Assembly: GCF_030812415.1 (NCBI RefSeq)
Contig: NZ_JAUSST010000009.1
Span: 1 to 64,000, forward strand
DNA length: 64,000 bases
Reading direction: 5' to 3'
From: Paenibacillus harenae
GTDB lineage: Bacteria; Bacillota; Bacilli; Paenibacillales; Paenibacillaceae
A program made the translations under genes and the position numbers. The notes beneath the pieces were generated by a model. The model saw only the letters and a list, made by a program, of their open reading frames with translations, made no database searches and was not told the DNA's origin. Positions 24,316-32,208 of this stretch are shown one piece after another. Within the stretch, counting starts at the first letter, position 1. The number at the start of each line of letters is the position of its first letter.

Positions 24316-25758
24316 ATGAACGGACCTAACTTAACGCTTCATACCGATAAATATCAAATCAATATGATGTACGCGCATTGGCTGCATGGCACGGCGAACG
24401 ACAAGGCGGTATTCGAGGCTTATTTCCGCAAGCTGCCGTTCGGCAACGGCTTCGCGGTATTCGCCGGGCTGGAGCGCATCGTCCGCTATATCGAAGAGCT
24501 GCGCTTCGGCGATGAAGAGATCGATTACTTGCGTACGCAGGAGGAGAACTATCGGGAGGCATTCCTGGAGGAGCTGCGCACCTTTCGTTTCACCGGCAAT
24601 CTGTACGCCGCTCCCGAAGGGACCCTCGTCTTCGCCGGCATGCCTCTCCTATGCGTAGAGGCGCGGATGTTCGAAGCCCAATTGATCGAGACGGCGATGC
24701 TTAACTTTTTGAACTATCAGACGCTCGTTGCGACGAAGGCGGCGCGAGTGAAGCAAGCGGCTCCGGATGATGGGCTGCTGGAGTTCGGCACGCGCAGAGC
24801 GCAGGAAGCGGACGCGGCGGTCTGGGGAGCGCGGGCGGCGTACATTGCCGGTTTCCATGCGACTTCGAATTTGCGCGCGGGCATGATGTTCGGCATTCCC
24901 GCCAAAGGAACGCATGCCCACGCATGGGTGCAAGGCCATGATACGGAGGAGGAGGCGTTCCGCAAATACGCGGAGGCGCTGCCCGATCAAGTGACGCTGC
25001 TCGTGGACACTTACAATACGCTGACGAGCGGCGTTCCGAACGCGATCAAAGTCGCGAAGCTTCTCGAGAGCAGGGGCAAACGGATGCAGGCGATCCGGCT
25101 CGACAGCGGCGACCTCGCCTACTTATCGCAGACCGCTCGCAAGATGCTCGACGAAGCGGGCTTGCCGTACGTGAAGATCGTCGCATCGAACGATCTTGAC
25201 GAGAACATTATTTTCAACCTGAAGGCGCAAGGCGCGAAGATCGACACCTGGGGCGTTGGCACGAAGCTCATTACGGCAGCCGATCAGCCGGCTCTCGGCG
25301 GGGTCTATAAGTTGGTAGCCAGGGAGAAGGACGGCGGGTACGTTCCGGTTATTAAAATATCGGGCAACCCCGAGAAAGTAACGAATCCGGGTTACAAGGA
25401 AGTGTACCGTATCGTGGATACCCGGACGGGCAAGGCGGAGGCGGATTACGTAACACTCAAGGGAGAGAAGGGAGTCGTGGACGGGGAGCGGATTAAGCTG
25501 TTCGATCCGGTGCATCCGTACATGCACAAGTACGTCGACCACTATGAGGCGATTCCGCTCTTGCAGACGATTTTCGCGGATGGTGCGCTTGTTTACGAGC
25601 TTCCAAAGCTTGATCGCATACAGCAATATCATGCGGAGCAGCTTACGCTGTTCTGGCCGCAATACTTGCGCAAGCTTAACCCAGAGACTTACCGAATTAG
25701 CTTAAGCGAGGCGGCATACAAGCTGAAGATGGACTTGATCGAACAGCATCACGGGTAA
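24316..25758 (+). CDS. pncB: Nicotinate phosphoribosyltransferase (480 aa)
   Basis: Converts nicotinate, PRPP and ATP to nicotinate mononucleotide. Family features: TDKYQINMMYAHW at the N-terminus, EFGTRRAQ near 157, ATSNLRAG then GTHAHAWV near 200 with the histidine phosphorylated in the ATP-driven cycle, LVDTYNT and IRLDSGDL in the middle. Length is normal (about 480-490). GGAGAG-type ribosome site 12 bases upstream. Core enzyme of this operon. Confidence 0.94.
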   Translation: MNGPNLTLHTDKYQINMMYAHWLHGTANDKAVFEAYFRKLPFGNGFAVFAGLERIVRYIEELRFGDEEIDYLRTQEENYREAFLEELRTFRFTGNLYAAPEGTLVFAGMPLLCVEARMFEAQLIETAMLNFLNYQTLVATKAARVKQAAPDDGLLEFGTRRAQEADAAVWGARAAYIAGFHATSNLRAGMMFGIPAKGTHAHAWVQGHDTEEEAFRKYAEALPDQVTLLVDTYNTLTSGVPNAIKVAKLLESRGKRMQAIRLDSGDLAYLSQTARKMLDEAGLPYVKIVASNDLDENIIFNLKAQGAKIDTWGVGTKLITAADQPALGGVYKLVAREKDGGYVPVIKISGNPEKVTNPGYKEVYRIVDTRTGKAEADYVTLKGEKGVVDGERIKLFDPVHPYMHKYVDHYEAIPLLQTIFADGALVYELPKLDRIQQYHAEQLTLFWPQYLRKLNPETYRISLSEAAYKLKMDLIEQHHG

Positions 25759-25784
25759 CAGCTTAGGAAACGGGGGAGAGGACG

Positions 25785-26435
25785 ATGAATAAACCGTGGA
25801 CGTTGGTTGCTGCACTGGTCATTATGCTTGGAATTGCTTATTTCACATCGACGACGACGCTTGAGATCGTCGCGACGACGACAGGGCTGCTAAGCGTGTG
25901 GTTAACCGCAAGAGAGAAGATATGGGCTTGGCCGATCGGCCTCGTTAACGTTGCATGTTTCTTCTACATGTTCTACGAGGTGAAGCTGTACGCCGATATG
26001 ACGCTGCAGGTGTTCTTCTTCATCTTAAGCATATATGGCTGGGTCATTTGGCTGACGAAACGAAACGGGGCTGAGGTAAGGCCGACTCGGCGAATATCTC
26101 CTCGGTTAGCGGGTATATTGCTAGTCGCTTTGTTCGCAGGAACAGGAATATGGGGTTACGTGCTGGCGACTTATACGGATGCATCGATTCCTTATCCTGA
26201 CGCTTTCATCGCGATGTTAAGCCTGATTGCCCAAATGCTGCTGTCGTACAAAATACTGGAGAACTGGTACTGCTGGATCGTCGTCGACGTACTGTCGGTA
26301 GGCATGTATTTATATAAAGACTTGAATATGCTCGCCTTCCTGTACGTTATTTTCTTATGCATCGCCATATCGGGACTCATTACTTGGAAAAAACAGCAGG
26401 AGGTGGCGACATGGGAGAGCGCCGGATTGGATTGA
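25785..26435 (+). CDS. pnuC: PnuC-type nicotinamide riboside transporter (216 aa)
   Basis: Facilitator for nicotinamide riboside of the PnuC family. About seven hydrophobic segments fill the protein. Family motifs are WPIGLVNVACFFYMFYEVKLYADM in outline (about 46-70), IYGWVIWL, and ENWYCWIVVDVLSVGMYLYKDL in outline near 160-182. Import is driven by intracellular phosphorylation through the kinase domain of NadR, whose gene overlaps its 3' end by 25 bases. Confidence 0.92.
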   Translation: MNKPWTLVAALVIMLGIAYFTSTTTLEIVATTTGLLSVWLTAREKIWAWPIGLVNVACFFYMFYEVKLYADMTLQVFFFILSIYGWVIWLTKRNGAEVRPTRRISPRLAGILLVALFAGTGIWGYVLATYTDASIPYPDAFIAMLSLIAQMLLSYKILENWYCWIVVDVLSVGMYLYKDLNMLAFLYVIFLCIAISGLITWKKQQEVATWESAGLD

Positions 26436-27394
26436 CGCTCGGCAAGTACGCGCCGTTCCACCGGGGCCATCAATATGTCGTAGAAACGGCGCTGCGCGAG
26501 ATGGATGACGTGATCGTCATCATCTATGATTGCCCCGAGACGATCGACATTCCGTTGCCAGTACGGGCTGGCTGGATAAGGAAGTTATATCCGAGGGCTC
26601 GCGTCATCGAGGCATGGGGCGGACCGAATGAGATGGGCTACACGCCGGAAATAAAACGGATGCATGAGTTATATGTGTTAGGGCTGCTGGACGGGCAACG
26701 GATTACGCATTTCTATTCGAGCGAGCCTTATGGGGAGCATATGAGCGAGGCGCTTGGGGCTGCCGATCGGCGGGTCGATATGGAGAGGACGACGTATAAG
26801 GTATCGGGAACGGCGGTGCGCGAGTCGCCGTATGAGAAGCGAGCCTTCCTGGATCCTATCGTCTACCGCGATATGATTACGAAGGTCGTGCTATTGGGAG
26901 CCCCTTCGACGGGGAAGACGACGCTCGCCGCATCGCTGGCCGAGCGATATGATACCGTATGGATGCCCGAATACGGGCGGGAATATTGGGAGCGGCATCA
27001 CGTCGACCGGCGCTTATCGAAGGAGCAGCTCGTCGAGATCGCCGAAGGGCATATAGAGCGGGAGGAAGGGATGTTCGGCGAAGCGCGGCGTTATGCCTTC
27101 GTCGATACGAATGCAATCACGACGTACATGTTTAGCCTCTATTATCATGGGGAAGCGCATCCAAGATTGGCCGAACTGGCTGAACTGGCAGCAACGCGAT
27201 ATGATCTCGTATTCGTGTGCGACACGGACGTTCCGTACGACGATACGTGGGATCGCTCGGGGGATGTGCAGCGCATGGAATTTCAAGCCGCTATAATAGC
27301 GGATTCGGAGCAGCGGGGCATCCCGTATACGTTGCTTAGCGGAACGGTAGAGCAGCGCGTGCGGAAGGTTGCCGAGGTGCTTGAAGGTGCTTGA
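26411..27394 (+). CDS. nadR: NadR-type NMN adenylyltransferase / ribosylnicotinamide kinase (327 aa)
   Basis: Bifunctional enzyme: the N-terminal half is a nucleotidyltransferase with GKYAPFHRGH at 11-20 and a YSSEPYGEHM stretch, and the C-terminal half is a kinase with Walker A GAPSTGKTT at 163-171. It lacks the HTH of the enterobacterial NadR. It would phosphorylate imported nicotinamide riboside and adenylate the NMN. The ATG at 26411 follows AGGAGG; the frame is open upstream but the family begins at this point. The last codons lie in a tandem 10-base repeat. Confidence 0.92.
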   Translation: MGERRIGLTLGKYAPFHRGHQYVVETALREMDDVIVIIYDCPETIDIPLPVRAGWIRKLYPRARVIEAWGGPNEMGYTPEIKRMHELYVLGLLDGQRITHFYSSEPYGEHMSEALGAADRRVDMERTTYKVSGTAVRESPYEKRAFLDPIVYRDMITKVVLLGAPSTGKTTLAASLAERYDTVWMPEYGREYWERHHVDRRLSKEQLVEIAEGHIEREEGMFGEARRYAFVDTNAITTYMFSLYYHGEAHPRLAELAELAATRYDLVFVCDTDVPYDDTWDRSGDVQRMEFQAAIIADSEQRGIPYTLLSGTVEQRVRKVAEVLEGA

Positions 27395-27412
27395 AGGTGC
27401 TTGAAGGTGCTG
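27375..27412 (+). repeat. Tandem 10-base repeat across the nadR stop codon
   Basis: The unit GGTGCTTGAA occurs about 3.7 times in a row. The nadR TGA is formed inside the second unit. Since 10 is not a multiple of 3, a gain or loss of a unit would change the last residues of NadR. Confidence 0.85.
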
Positions 27413-27433
27413 ACGCATAAACGATTAGAAGCG

Positions 27434-27472
27434 GAGACTAGCTAAGGAAAAGGCAGCTAGTCTCTTTGTTTT
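27434..27472 (+). terminator. Terminator after nadR
   Basis: GAGACTAGCT at 27434-27443 pairs perfectly with AGCTAGTCTC at 27455-27464; TTTGTTTT follows. Confidence 0.88.
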
Positions 27473-27632
27473 GCTGCATAAGGTATCCGTGGCATCCCTC
27501 ACTGTTTTTCTCTGACAGCTGGTTGCAGTATGTGCAATAGACTGGGCTTTAAAAGCTGCGCATGACTGTTCTCGTTTCATTAAAAACAACGGATGGAGTC
27601 GCCTGCCGGCATTTTTGCGCTTATCAGCTTCG

Positions 27633-27681
27633 CTAACAAATCTGAGATTGGATTGATGATTGTTAGTTGATTATGCTAACA
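27633..27681. promoter_or_regulatory. Three CTAACA/TGTTAG half-sites before the esterase gene
   Basis: CTAACAA at 27633-27639, its complement TTGTTAG at 27660-27666, and CTAACA at 27676-27681. The last two form TGTTAG-N9-CTAACA. They lie 80-130 bases before the esterase start and could be an operator. The rest of the 290-base gap from the terminator shows nothing I can identify. Confidence 0.35.
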
Positions 27682-27761
27682 TAATGTAAGGTCGTTGGGT
27701 GAAGAGGCAAGTACGAACTGACGTTGCATTCGAAATAAAGGGAAAGCGGGCTGTAGCGATT

Positions 27762-28802
27762 ATGGAACAAAGGAAAGAGCCTTACATAAATGAGGAAGAG
27801 GCTGCAGCAACAGGCTTCGATATGAAAGCGCATGCACGATATACGGGCAGATTGGATTGGAGCGACTCTGCCGGACCGTTGCTCGCTTGGGCGGGAAGTT
27901 CGATAACGGTACGTTTCCAAGGGAGTTCCGCTAACATGCGATTAGCGGCTGTGGAACGGAACGATACATGGGTTGACGTAACGGTCGACGGAGGAGAACC
28001 GCGCAAATATTATATCGATGAATCGGGTCATGCGCTGAACATCGCGACGGGGCTCGGGGATGGCTCCCATACGCTCGTCATCCGCAAGCGTACGGAGGCC
28101 ATGTTCGGAACCGTGCGCTTCCTCGGCATAGAGCTGCCGGAGGGCGGTCTGTTTCTTAAGCCGCCGCCGCGTAAGGCGCGGAGGATCGAGTTGATCGGCG
28201 ATTCGATCAGCGCGGGCTCGGGCAACGAGGGCAAGGACGGCGATCCGAATATCGCCGAGCATGAGAATAACGGCAAAGCGTACGGTACGCTTGCAGCGGA
28301 AGCGTTAGACGCAGAGATGCATACGACAGCCGTCTCCGGCATCGGGTTGATCGTGAACTACGGTGACGAACGCGTGAATACGATGACCGCGCAATACGAG
28401 CGATTGAATGCGCTGCATGCCGAACCTAAGTGGGATTTCGCGGAGTGGACGGCGGATGTCGTCGTCATTAATTTGGGGACGAACGACAGTAAATACGAGC
28501 TGGACCGCGCTCAGTTCGTGAGCGCTTACGAAGCATTCGTCGCGCGTATACGGAGCTATTATCCGGAAGCGCATATCTTTATGACGTTAGGGCCTTTTCG
28601 ATCGTCGCCTGTCAAGGAATATATAAGCGAAGCCTATGATCGCATACATGCGGCTGGAGACGCCAAAGTGCATCATTTCTTGTTCGACGAGGCGAACAGG
28701 GAACGGGACGGCATGGGCGAGACCGGCCATCCGACCGTCATCACGCATGCTTTGATGGCCGGGCAATTGACGCAGCAAATCAAGCACAAGCTCGGTTGGT
28801 AA
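27762..28802 (+). CDS. SGNH/GDSL carbohydrate esterase, CE2-like (346 aa)
   Basis: Two-domain esterase: an N-terminal beta-sandwich (about 20-135; YTGRLDWSDSAGPLLAWAGSSI in outline) and a C-terminal SGNH hydrolase. Block I is GDSISAG with the nucleophile Ser148, block III LGTNDS, and block V the GHP with His323. This layout is that of CE2 acetyl-xylan/glucomannan esterases. There is no signal peptide, so it acts in the cytosol. A GTG at 27699 is also in frame, but the 21 codons between have poor third-position GC and no ribosome site is strong for either. Confidence 0.82.
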   Translation: MEQRKEPYINEEEAAATGFDMKAHARYTGRLDWSDSAGPLLAWAGSSITVRFQGSSANMRLAAVERNDTWVDVTVDGGEPRKYYIDESGHALNIATGLGDGSHTLVIRKRTEAMFGTVRFLGIELPEGGLFLKPPPRKARRIELIGDSISAGSGNEGKDGDPNIAEHENNGKAYGTLAAEALDAEMHTTAVSGIGLIVNYGDERVNTMTAQYERLNALHAEPKWDFAEWTADVVVINLGTNDSKYELDRAQFVSAYEAFVARIRSYYPEAHIFMTLGPFRSSPVKEYISEAYDRIHAAGDAKVHHFLFDEANRERDGMGETGHPTVITHALMAGQLTQQIKHKLGW

Positions 28803-28813
28803 CGACTGCTCGA

Positions 28814-28879
28814 CTATCGTCGATTCGGGTTGGGCGGTTGGTACGGATTGAAAAAAGGTTTTCGCGGCCGGTTCGGCAT
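28814..28879 (-). CDS. Possible Pro/Arg-rich micropeptide (21 aa)
   Basis: ATG at 28879 on the minus strand with GGAGGG 6 bases upstream, ending TAG at 28814. The peptide starts MPNRPRKPFF and ends QPPNPNRR. Composition is unusual and the ribosome site is good, but the small size gives little statistical support. Confidence 0.25.
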   Translation of the reverse strand: MPNRPRKPFFNPYQPPNPNRR

Positions 28880-28969
28880 GTACGTCCCTCCGTTATTGGA
28901 GCATCTCGGCTTAGCGGAAGTCGAGCACAACGCAAGGAATAATCGGATGAGGGCAATATAGCGGCAAAA

Positions 28970-29118
28970 AAGAGAGGAAAGCCTTAGCGGTGCGTCGTGC
29001 ACCGGTCTAGGCTTTCCTCTCTTCGTATATAAGGCAGTCAATAGCGGCTGCGCGCAAGCTTCCGTTTTGCAAGAGCGACGAACGGCTCCGCCTTATGCGG
29101 AGCTGATCGAAGCGCGCG
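28970..29118 (-). ncRNA. Candidate structured RNA with terminator (minus strand)
   Basis: Read on the minus strand, a long stem appears first: CGCGC and GAAGC/GCTTC segments at 29051-29062 and 29109-29118 pair with a 2-base bulge, enclosing a GCTCCGC/GCGGAGC hairpin (29085-29103). It is followed by a second element, a perfect 15-base stem (28970-28984 with 29009-29023) with an inner GGTGC/GCACC hairpin and a run of six T. This is the layout of a short structured transcript with its own terminator. The promoter was not found and no Rfam family comes to mind. Confidence 0.35.
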
Positions 29119-29144
29119 TGTACGCTTAGAATAGCAGCCATCGG

Positions 29145-29216
29145 GCAGAGCCCCTGTTGAATCCGTAGCGGATTATCGCGATCGGAGCGACAGGGGCTCT
29201 GCTTGCTTCGGTTTTT
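29145..29216 (+). terminator. Large hairpin, possible forward terminator
   Basis: GCAGAGCCCCTGT at 29145-29157 pairs perfectly with ACAGGGGCTCTGC at 29190-29202, with an inner ATCCG/CGGAT stem; GTTTTTC follows after 10 bases. With the RNA element before it, it fills the 620-base gap between the esterase and the glycan operon. Confidence 0.5.
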
Positions 29217-29249
29217 CACGAAATTCGCTTCTTAATTCACCATTTTCCA

Positions 29250-29338
29250 CTTCCGACCCGCTTTCCGAAAATCGTGAAGTTGTCGTCTCCTCCCGTATTA
29301 CCCCGCTACAAGTCACCGCGTAACGGAAAATCGATAAC
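29250..29338 (+). promoter_or_regulatory. Shared glycan-locus motifs, copy A
   Basis: CTTCCGACCCGCTTTCCGAA (from 29250, continuing AAATCG) resembles stretches before two other units of the locus (39949 and 44189). GGAAAATCGATAAC at 29325-29338 resembles 39975-39988. They lie 85-170 bases before the first gene of the operon, where an activator or repressor would bind. Confidence 0.5.
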
Positions 29339-29422
29339 AACTTGAATATTTCCCGTTGAGCGGATTCTGAAAACCGATTAAGGTCAGAGCAGTCAGCGAA
29401 TTTGTTTACAAGGAGGCTGCCA

Positions 29423-30382
29423 ATGACCGCAATTAACGGAACAAAAAGTTATGTGTTCGAAGGAGACGTCCCATTCGGGAGCTGCCATGCTTCAACGGTT
29501 ACGAGACTGTCGGGCGGAGATATAGCAGCCGCTTGGTTCGGCGGTACATGCGAGGGCGATCCCGATGTCGATATATGGATGTCGCTCCGGCACGGCGATC
29601 AATGGTCGCCGCCGGTGAAAGCAGCCCAAGAGGAAGGAATGCCGCATTGGAATCCGGTATTATTCGAGGATGACGACCAGCTCTACTTGTTCTACAAAGT
29701 CGGGCATACGTTCTCGGACTGGTATACCCGGTTCATCGTATCCGGCGACGGAGGGTTGACCTGGTCACCGCCAGCCGAGCTCGTGCCGGGCGACCGCGGG
29801 GGGCGAGGCCCCGTTCGCAACAAGCCGATCAAGCTTCGAAGCGGGCTTTGGCTGGCACCGGCTTCGCTGGAGCAGGAGGCTTGGGAGGCGTTCGTGGACC
29901 GCTCCGCGGATCGTGGACGGACGTGGAAGCGAAGCGCGATGATCGCGACGGACATTCCGCGCGAGCCGGGCAGGGGTGTCATCCAACCGGCGCTTTGGGA
30001 ATCCGCGCCGGATCAAGTCCATATGCTGCTCCGCAGCACGGAGGGCCGCATCTACCGCAGCGATTCAAGCGACGGCGGCGCAACCTGGAGCGCCGCCTAT
30101 GCGACTTCGCTGCCCAACAATAACAGCGGCATCGACATCGCGCGGTTGCCTGACGGCCAGCTTGCGCTGGCGTACAACCCGGTCGGCAGCAATTGGGGGC
30201 CGAGAACGCCGCTCGTTATCGGCTTGTCCGGCGACAACGGGGAGACGTGGGAGCAGGCGCTCGCGCTCGAGGAGGACGAGGGCGAATATTCGTACCCGTC
30301 CGTTGCAGAAGCGGGAGGCAAGCTGCACGTCACCTATACGTGGAACAGACAAAAAGTAGCTTTCTGGGAGCTGACGATGTAA
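29423..30382 (+). CDS. Sialidase-like (BNR/Asp-box) beta-propeller (319 aa)
   Basis: Six-bladed sialidase-fold protein. Four Asp boxes SxDxGxTW are visible: SGDGGLTW, SADRGRTW (as RSADRGRTW), SSDGGATW and SGDNGETW. An early GTCEGDPDVDIW region and RxP-like residues may form the active site, but the classical arginine triad of GH33 cannot be assigned with certainty, so it may act on another sugar. There is no signal peptide. ATG 29423 follows AAGGAGG. Its TAA overlaps the ATG of the GH35 gene. First gene of the glycan operon. Confidence 0.82.
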   Translation: MTAINGTKSYVFEGDVPFGSCHASTVTRLSGGDIAAAWFGGTCEGDPDVDIWMSLRHGDQWSPPVKAAQEEGMPHWNPVLFEDDDQLYLFYKVGHTFSDWYTRFIVSGDGGLTWSPPAELVPGDRGGRGPVRNKPIKLRSGLWLAPASLEQEAWEAFVDRSADRGRTWKRSAMIATDIPREPGRGVIQPALWESAPDQVHMLLRSTEGRIYRSDSSDGGATWSAAYATSLPNNNSGIDIARLPDGQLALAYNPVGSNWGPRTPLVIGLSGDNGETWEQALALEEDEGEYSYPSVAEAGGKLHVTYTWNRQKVAFWELTM

Positions 30383-32172
30383 TGGGTATATTCGAGGCAA
30401 GAGGAGATCAATTCATATACGATCATGAGCCGATCCAGCTCATATCGGGCGCCGTTCATTATTTCCGGATCGTACCCGAATATTGGCGGGACCGCCTGTT
30501 GAAGCTGAAGGCTTGCGGCTTCAATACGGTGGAAACCTATGTGCCGTGGAACTTTCACGAGCCGAAGCCCGGGAAGTTCCGATTTGGCGGCATGGCCGAC
30601 ATCGAGCGCTTCCTGCGCATCGCGGCGGAGCTTGGCCTGCATGTCATCGTTCGCCCTAGCCCTTACATATGCGCGGAATGGGAGTTCGGCGGCTTGCCAG
30701 CCTGGCTGCTTGCGGACTCGGATATGCAGCTTCGCTGCCATCATAAGCCGTTTCTGGACAGAGTCGATGCCTATTACGATGAATTGCTGCCAAGGCTCGC
30801 GCCGTTTCAATGCACGAAAGGCGGACCGATCATCGCGATGCAGATCGAGAACGAATACGGAAGCTACGGCAACGACGGCCGTTATTTGCGCTATTTGAAG
30901 GACGCGATGATCCGCAGGGGGGTCGAGGTGCTGTTGTTCACGTCGGATGGCCCGACGGATGCGCTTCTGCAGGGGGGATCCGTTCCGGGCGTGCTGGCGA
31001 CCGCCAATTTCGGCTCCAGCCCAGCCTCCTCCTTCGCTAAGCTGCGCGAATACGAGGCGGAAGGGCCGCTGATGTGCATGGAATATTGGAACGGCTGGTT
31101 CGACCATTGGGGCAAGCCGCACCATACGAGGGATGCGGAGGACGTAGCCGCCGTATTCGGGGAGATGCTTGCAGCCGGAGCGTCGGTCAACTTCTACATG
31201 TTCCATGGCGGCACGAACTTCGGCTTCTGCAGCGGAGCGAATGCCCAGCTGCACGACCATTACGAGCCGACGGCAACGAGCTACGATTACGACGCTCCGC
31301 TCGACGAGACTGGACAGCCGACGGCAAAGTACGGCGCTGTTCGCGAGGCGATTGCCCGGCATGCGGGAGTGTCGTTCACGCCCGCCGTGAATGAGGGACT
31401 GATGCCTGCCCCGGCAGAGCGAATCGCATACGGCGTTCTTGAGATGCAGGAACAGGGAAATCTGTTCGGGCAGTTGGATGCCCTATCGGAGGCGGTGCGC
31501 TCAACGGTGCCGCTCCCGATGGAGAAGGTCGGGCAAAGCTGCGGTTTTATCGTCTATACGACACGCATCTCCGGTCCAAGGCCGATGGAACAGCTGCATG
31601 TGCAGGAGGTGAGGGACCGTGCGCTTGTGTTCGTCAACGAGGCGTTCGTCGGCGTCATCGAGCGGGCGGAGAAGGAGCAGACCGTTTCCTTCGAAGTACC
31701 GGCCGGCGGGGCGGAGCTGCGGATCGTGGTCGAGAATATGGGCAGGATCAACTACGGCCCGTACTTAAAGGACCGCAAAGGCATTACGGAGGGCGTTCGG
31801 CTCGGCTTCCAGTTTTTATTCGATTGGAGCATTCATCCGCTTCCGCTTGAGGACGTGTCGGCGATCGCCTATGGCGGGGCGGCGGCGAAGGAGCAGAAGC
31901 AGCCGTTCTTTTGCCGGGCGCATCTGGATGTGGAACGGCCTGCGGATACGTTCATCGACATGAGCGGCTGGACGAAAGGCGTCGTCTTCGTCAACGGCTT
32001 CAACCTGGGTCGCTATTGGAACAGGGGTCCGCAAAAAACGTTGTACGTGCCGGCCCCGCTGCTGCGCGAGGGAGCCAATGAAATCATCGTCTTCGAGCTG
32101 CACGGGTCGACGGAACGGGTTATTCGTTTTACGGATTCGCCTATGTTGGACGGAGACGTTAAGAGCCAATGA
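30382..32172 (+). CDS. GH35 beta-galactosidase (596 aa)
   Basis: Retaining beta-galactosidase. The TIM barrel starts with ISGAVHYFRIVPEYWRDRL in outline and carries NTVETYVPWNFHEP; the acid/base is Glu158 in QIENEYGSYG and the nucleophile Glu234 in MCMEYWNGWFDHWG. C-terminal beta domains (about 400-590) end in GVVFVNGFNLGRYW, typical of GH35. Length matches the short bacterial forms. It has no signal peptide. The start overlaps the previous stop (TAATG), so an earlier in-frame start at 30193 is rejected. Confidence 0.94.
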   Translation: MGIFEARGDQFIYDHEPIQLISGAVHYFRIVPEYWRDRLLKLKACGFNTVETYVPWNFHEPKPGKFRFGGMADIERFLRIAAELGLHVIVRPSPYICAEWEFGGLPAWLLADSDMQLRCHHKPFLDRVDAYYDELLPRLAPFQCTKGGPIIAMQIENEYGSYGNDGRYLRYLKDAMIRRGVEVLLFTSDGPTDALLQGGSVPGVLATANFGSSPASSFAKLREYEAEGPLMCMEYWNGWFDHWGKPHHTRDAEDVAAVFGEMLAAGASVNFYMFHGGTNFGFCSGANAQLHDHYEPTATSYDYDAPLDETGQPTAKYGAVREAIARHAGVSFTPAVNEGLMPAPAERIAYGVLEMQEQGNLFGQLDALSEAVRSTVPLPMEKVGQSCGFIVYTTRISGPRPMEQLHVQEVRDRALVFVNEAFVGVIERAEKEQTVSFEVPAGGAELRIVVENMGRINYGPYLKDRKGITEGVRLGFQFLFDWSIHPLPLEDVSAIAYGGAAAKEQKQPFFCRAHLDVERPADTFIDMSGWTKGVVFVNGFNLGRYWNRGPQKTLYVPAPLLREGANEIIVFELHGSTERVIRFTDSPMLDGDVKSQ

Positions 32173-32208
32173 AAATTTTAGATAAGGGATAACCGGGAGG
32201 GAATGCGA

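Noticed and set aside
30193-30381. Extended N-terminus for the GH35 gene
   Set aside because: This part lies over the sialidase-like gene in a different frame, and the GH35 family starts exactly after the TAATG junction.
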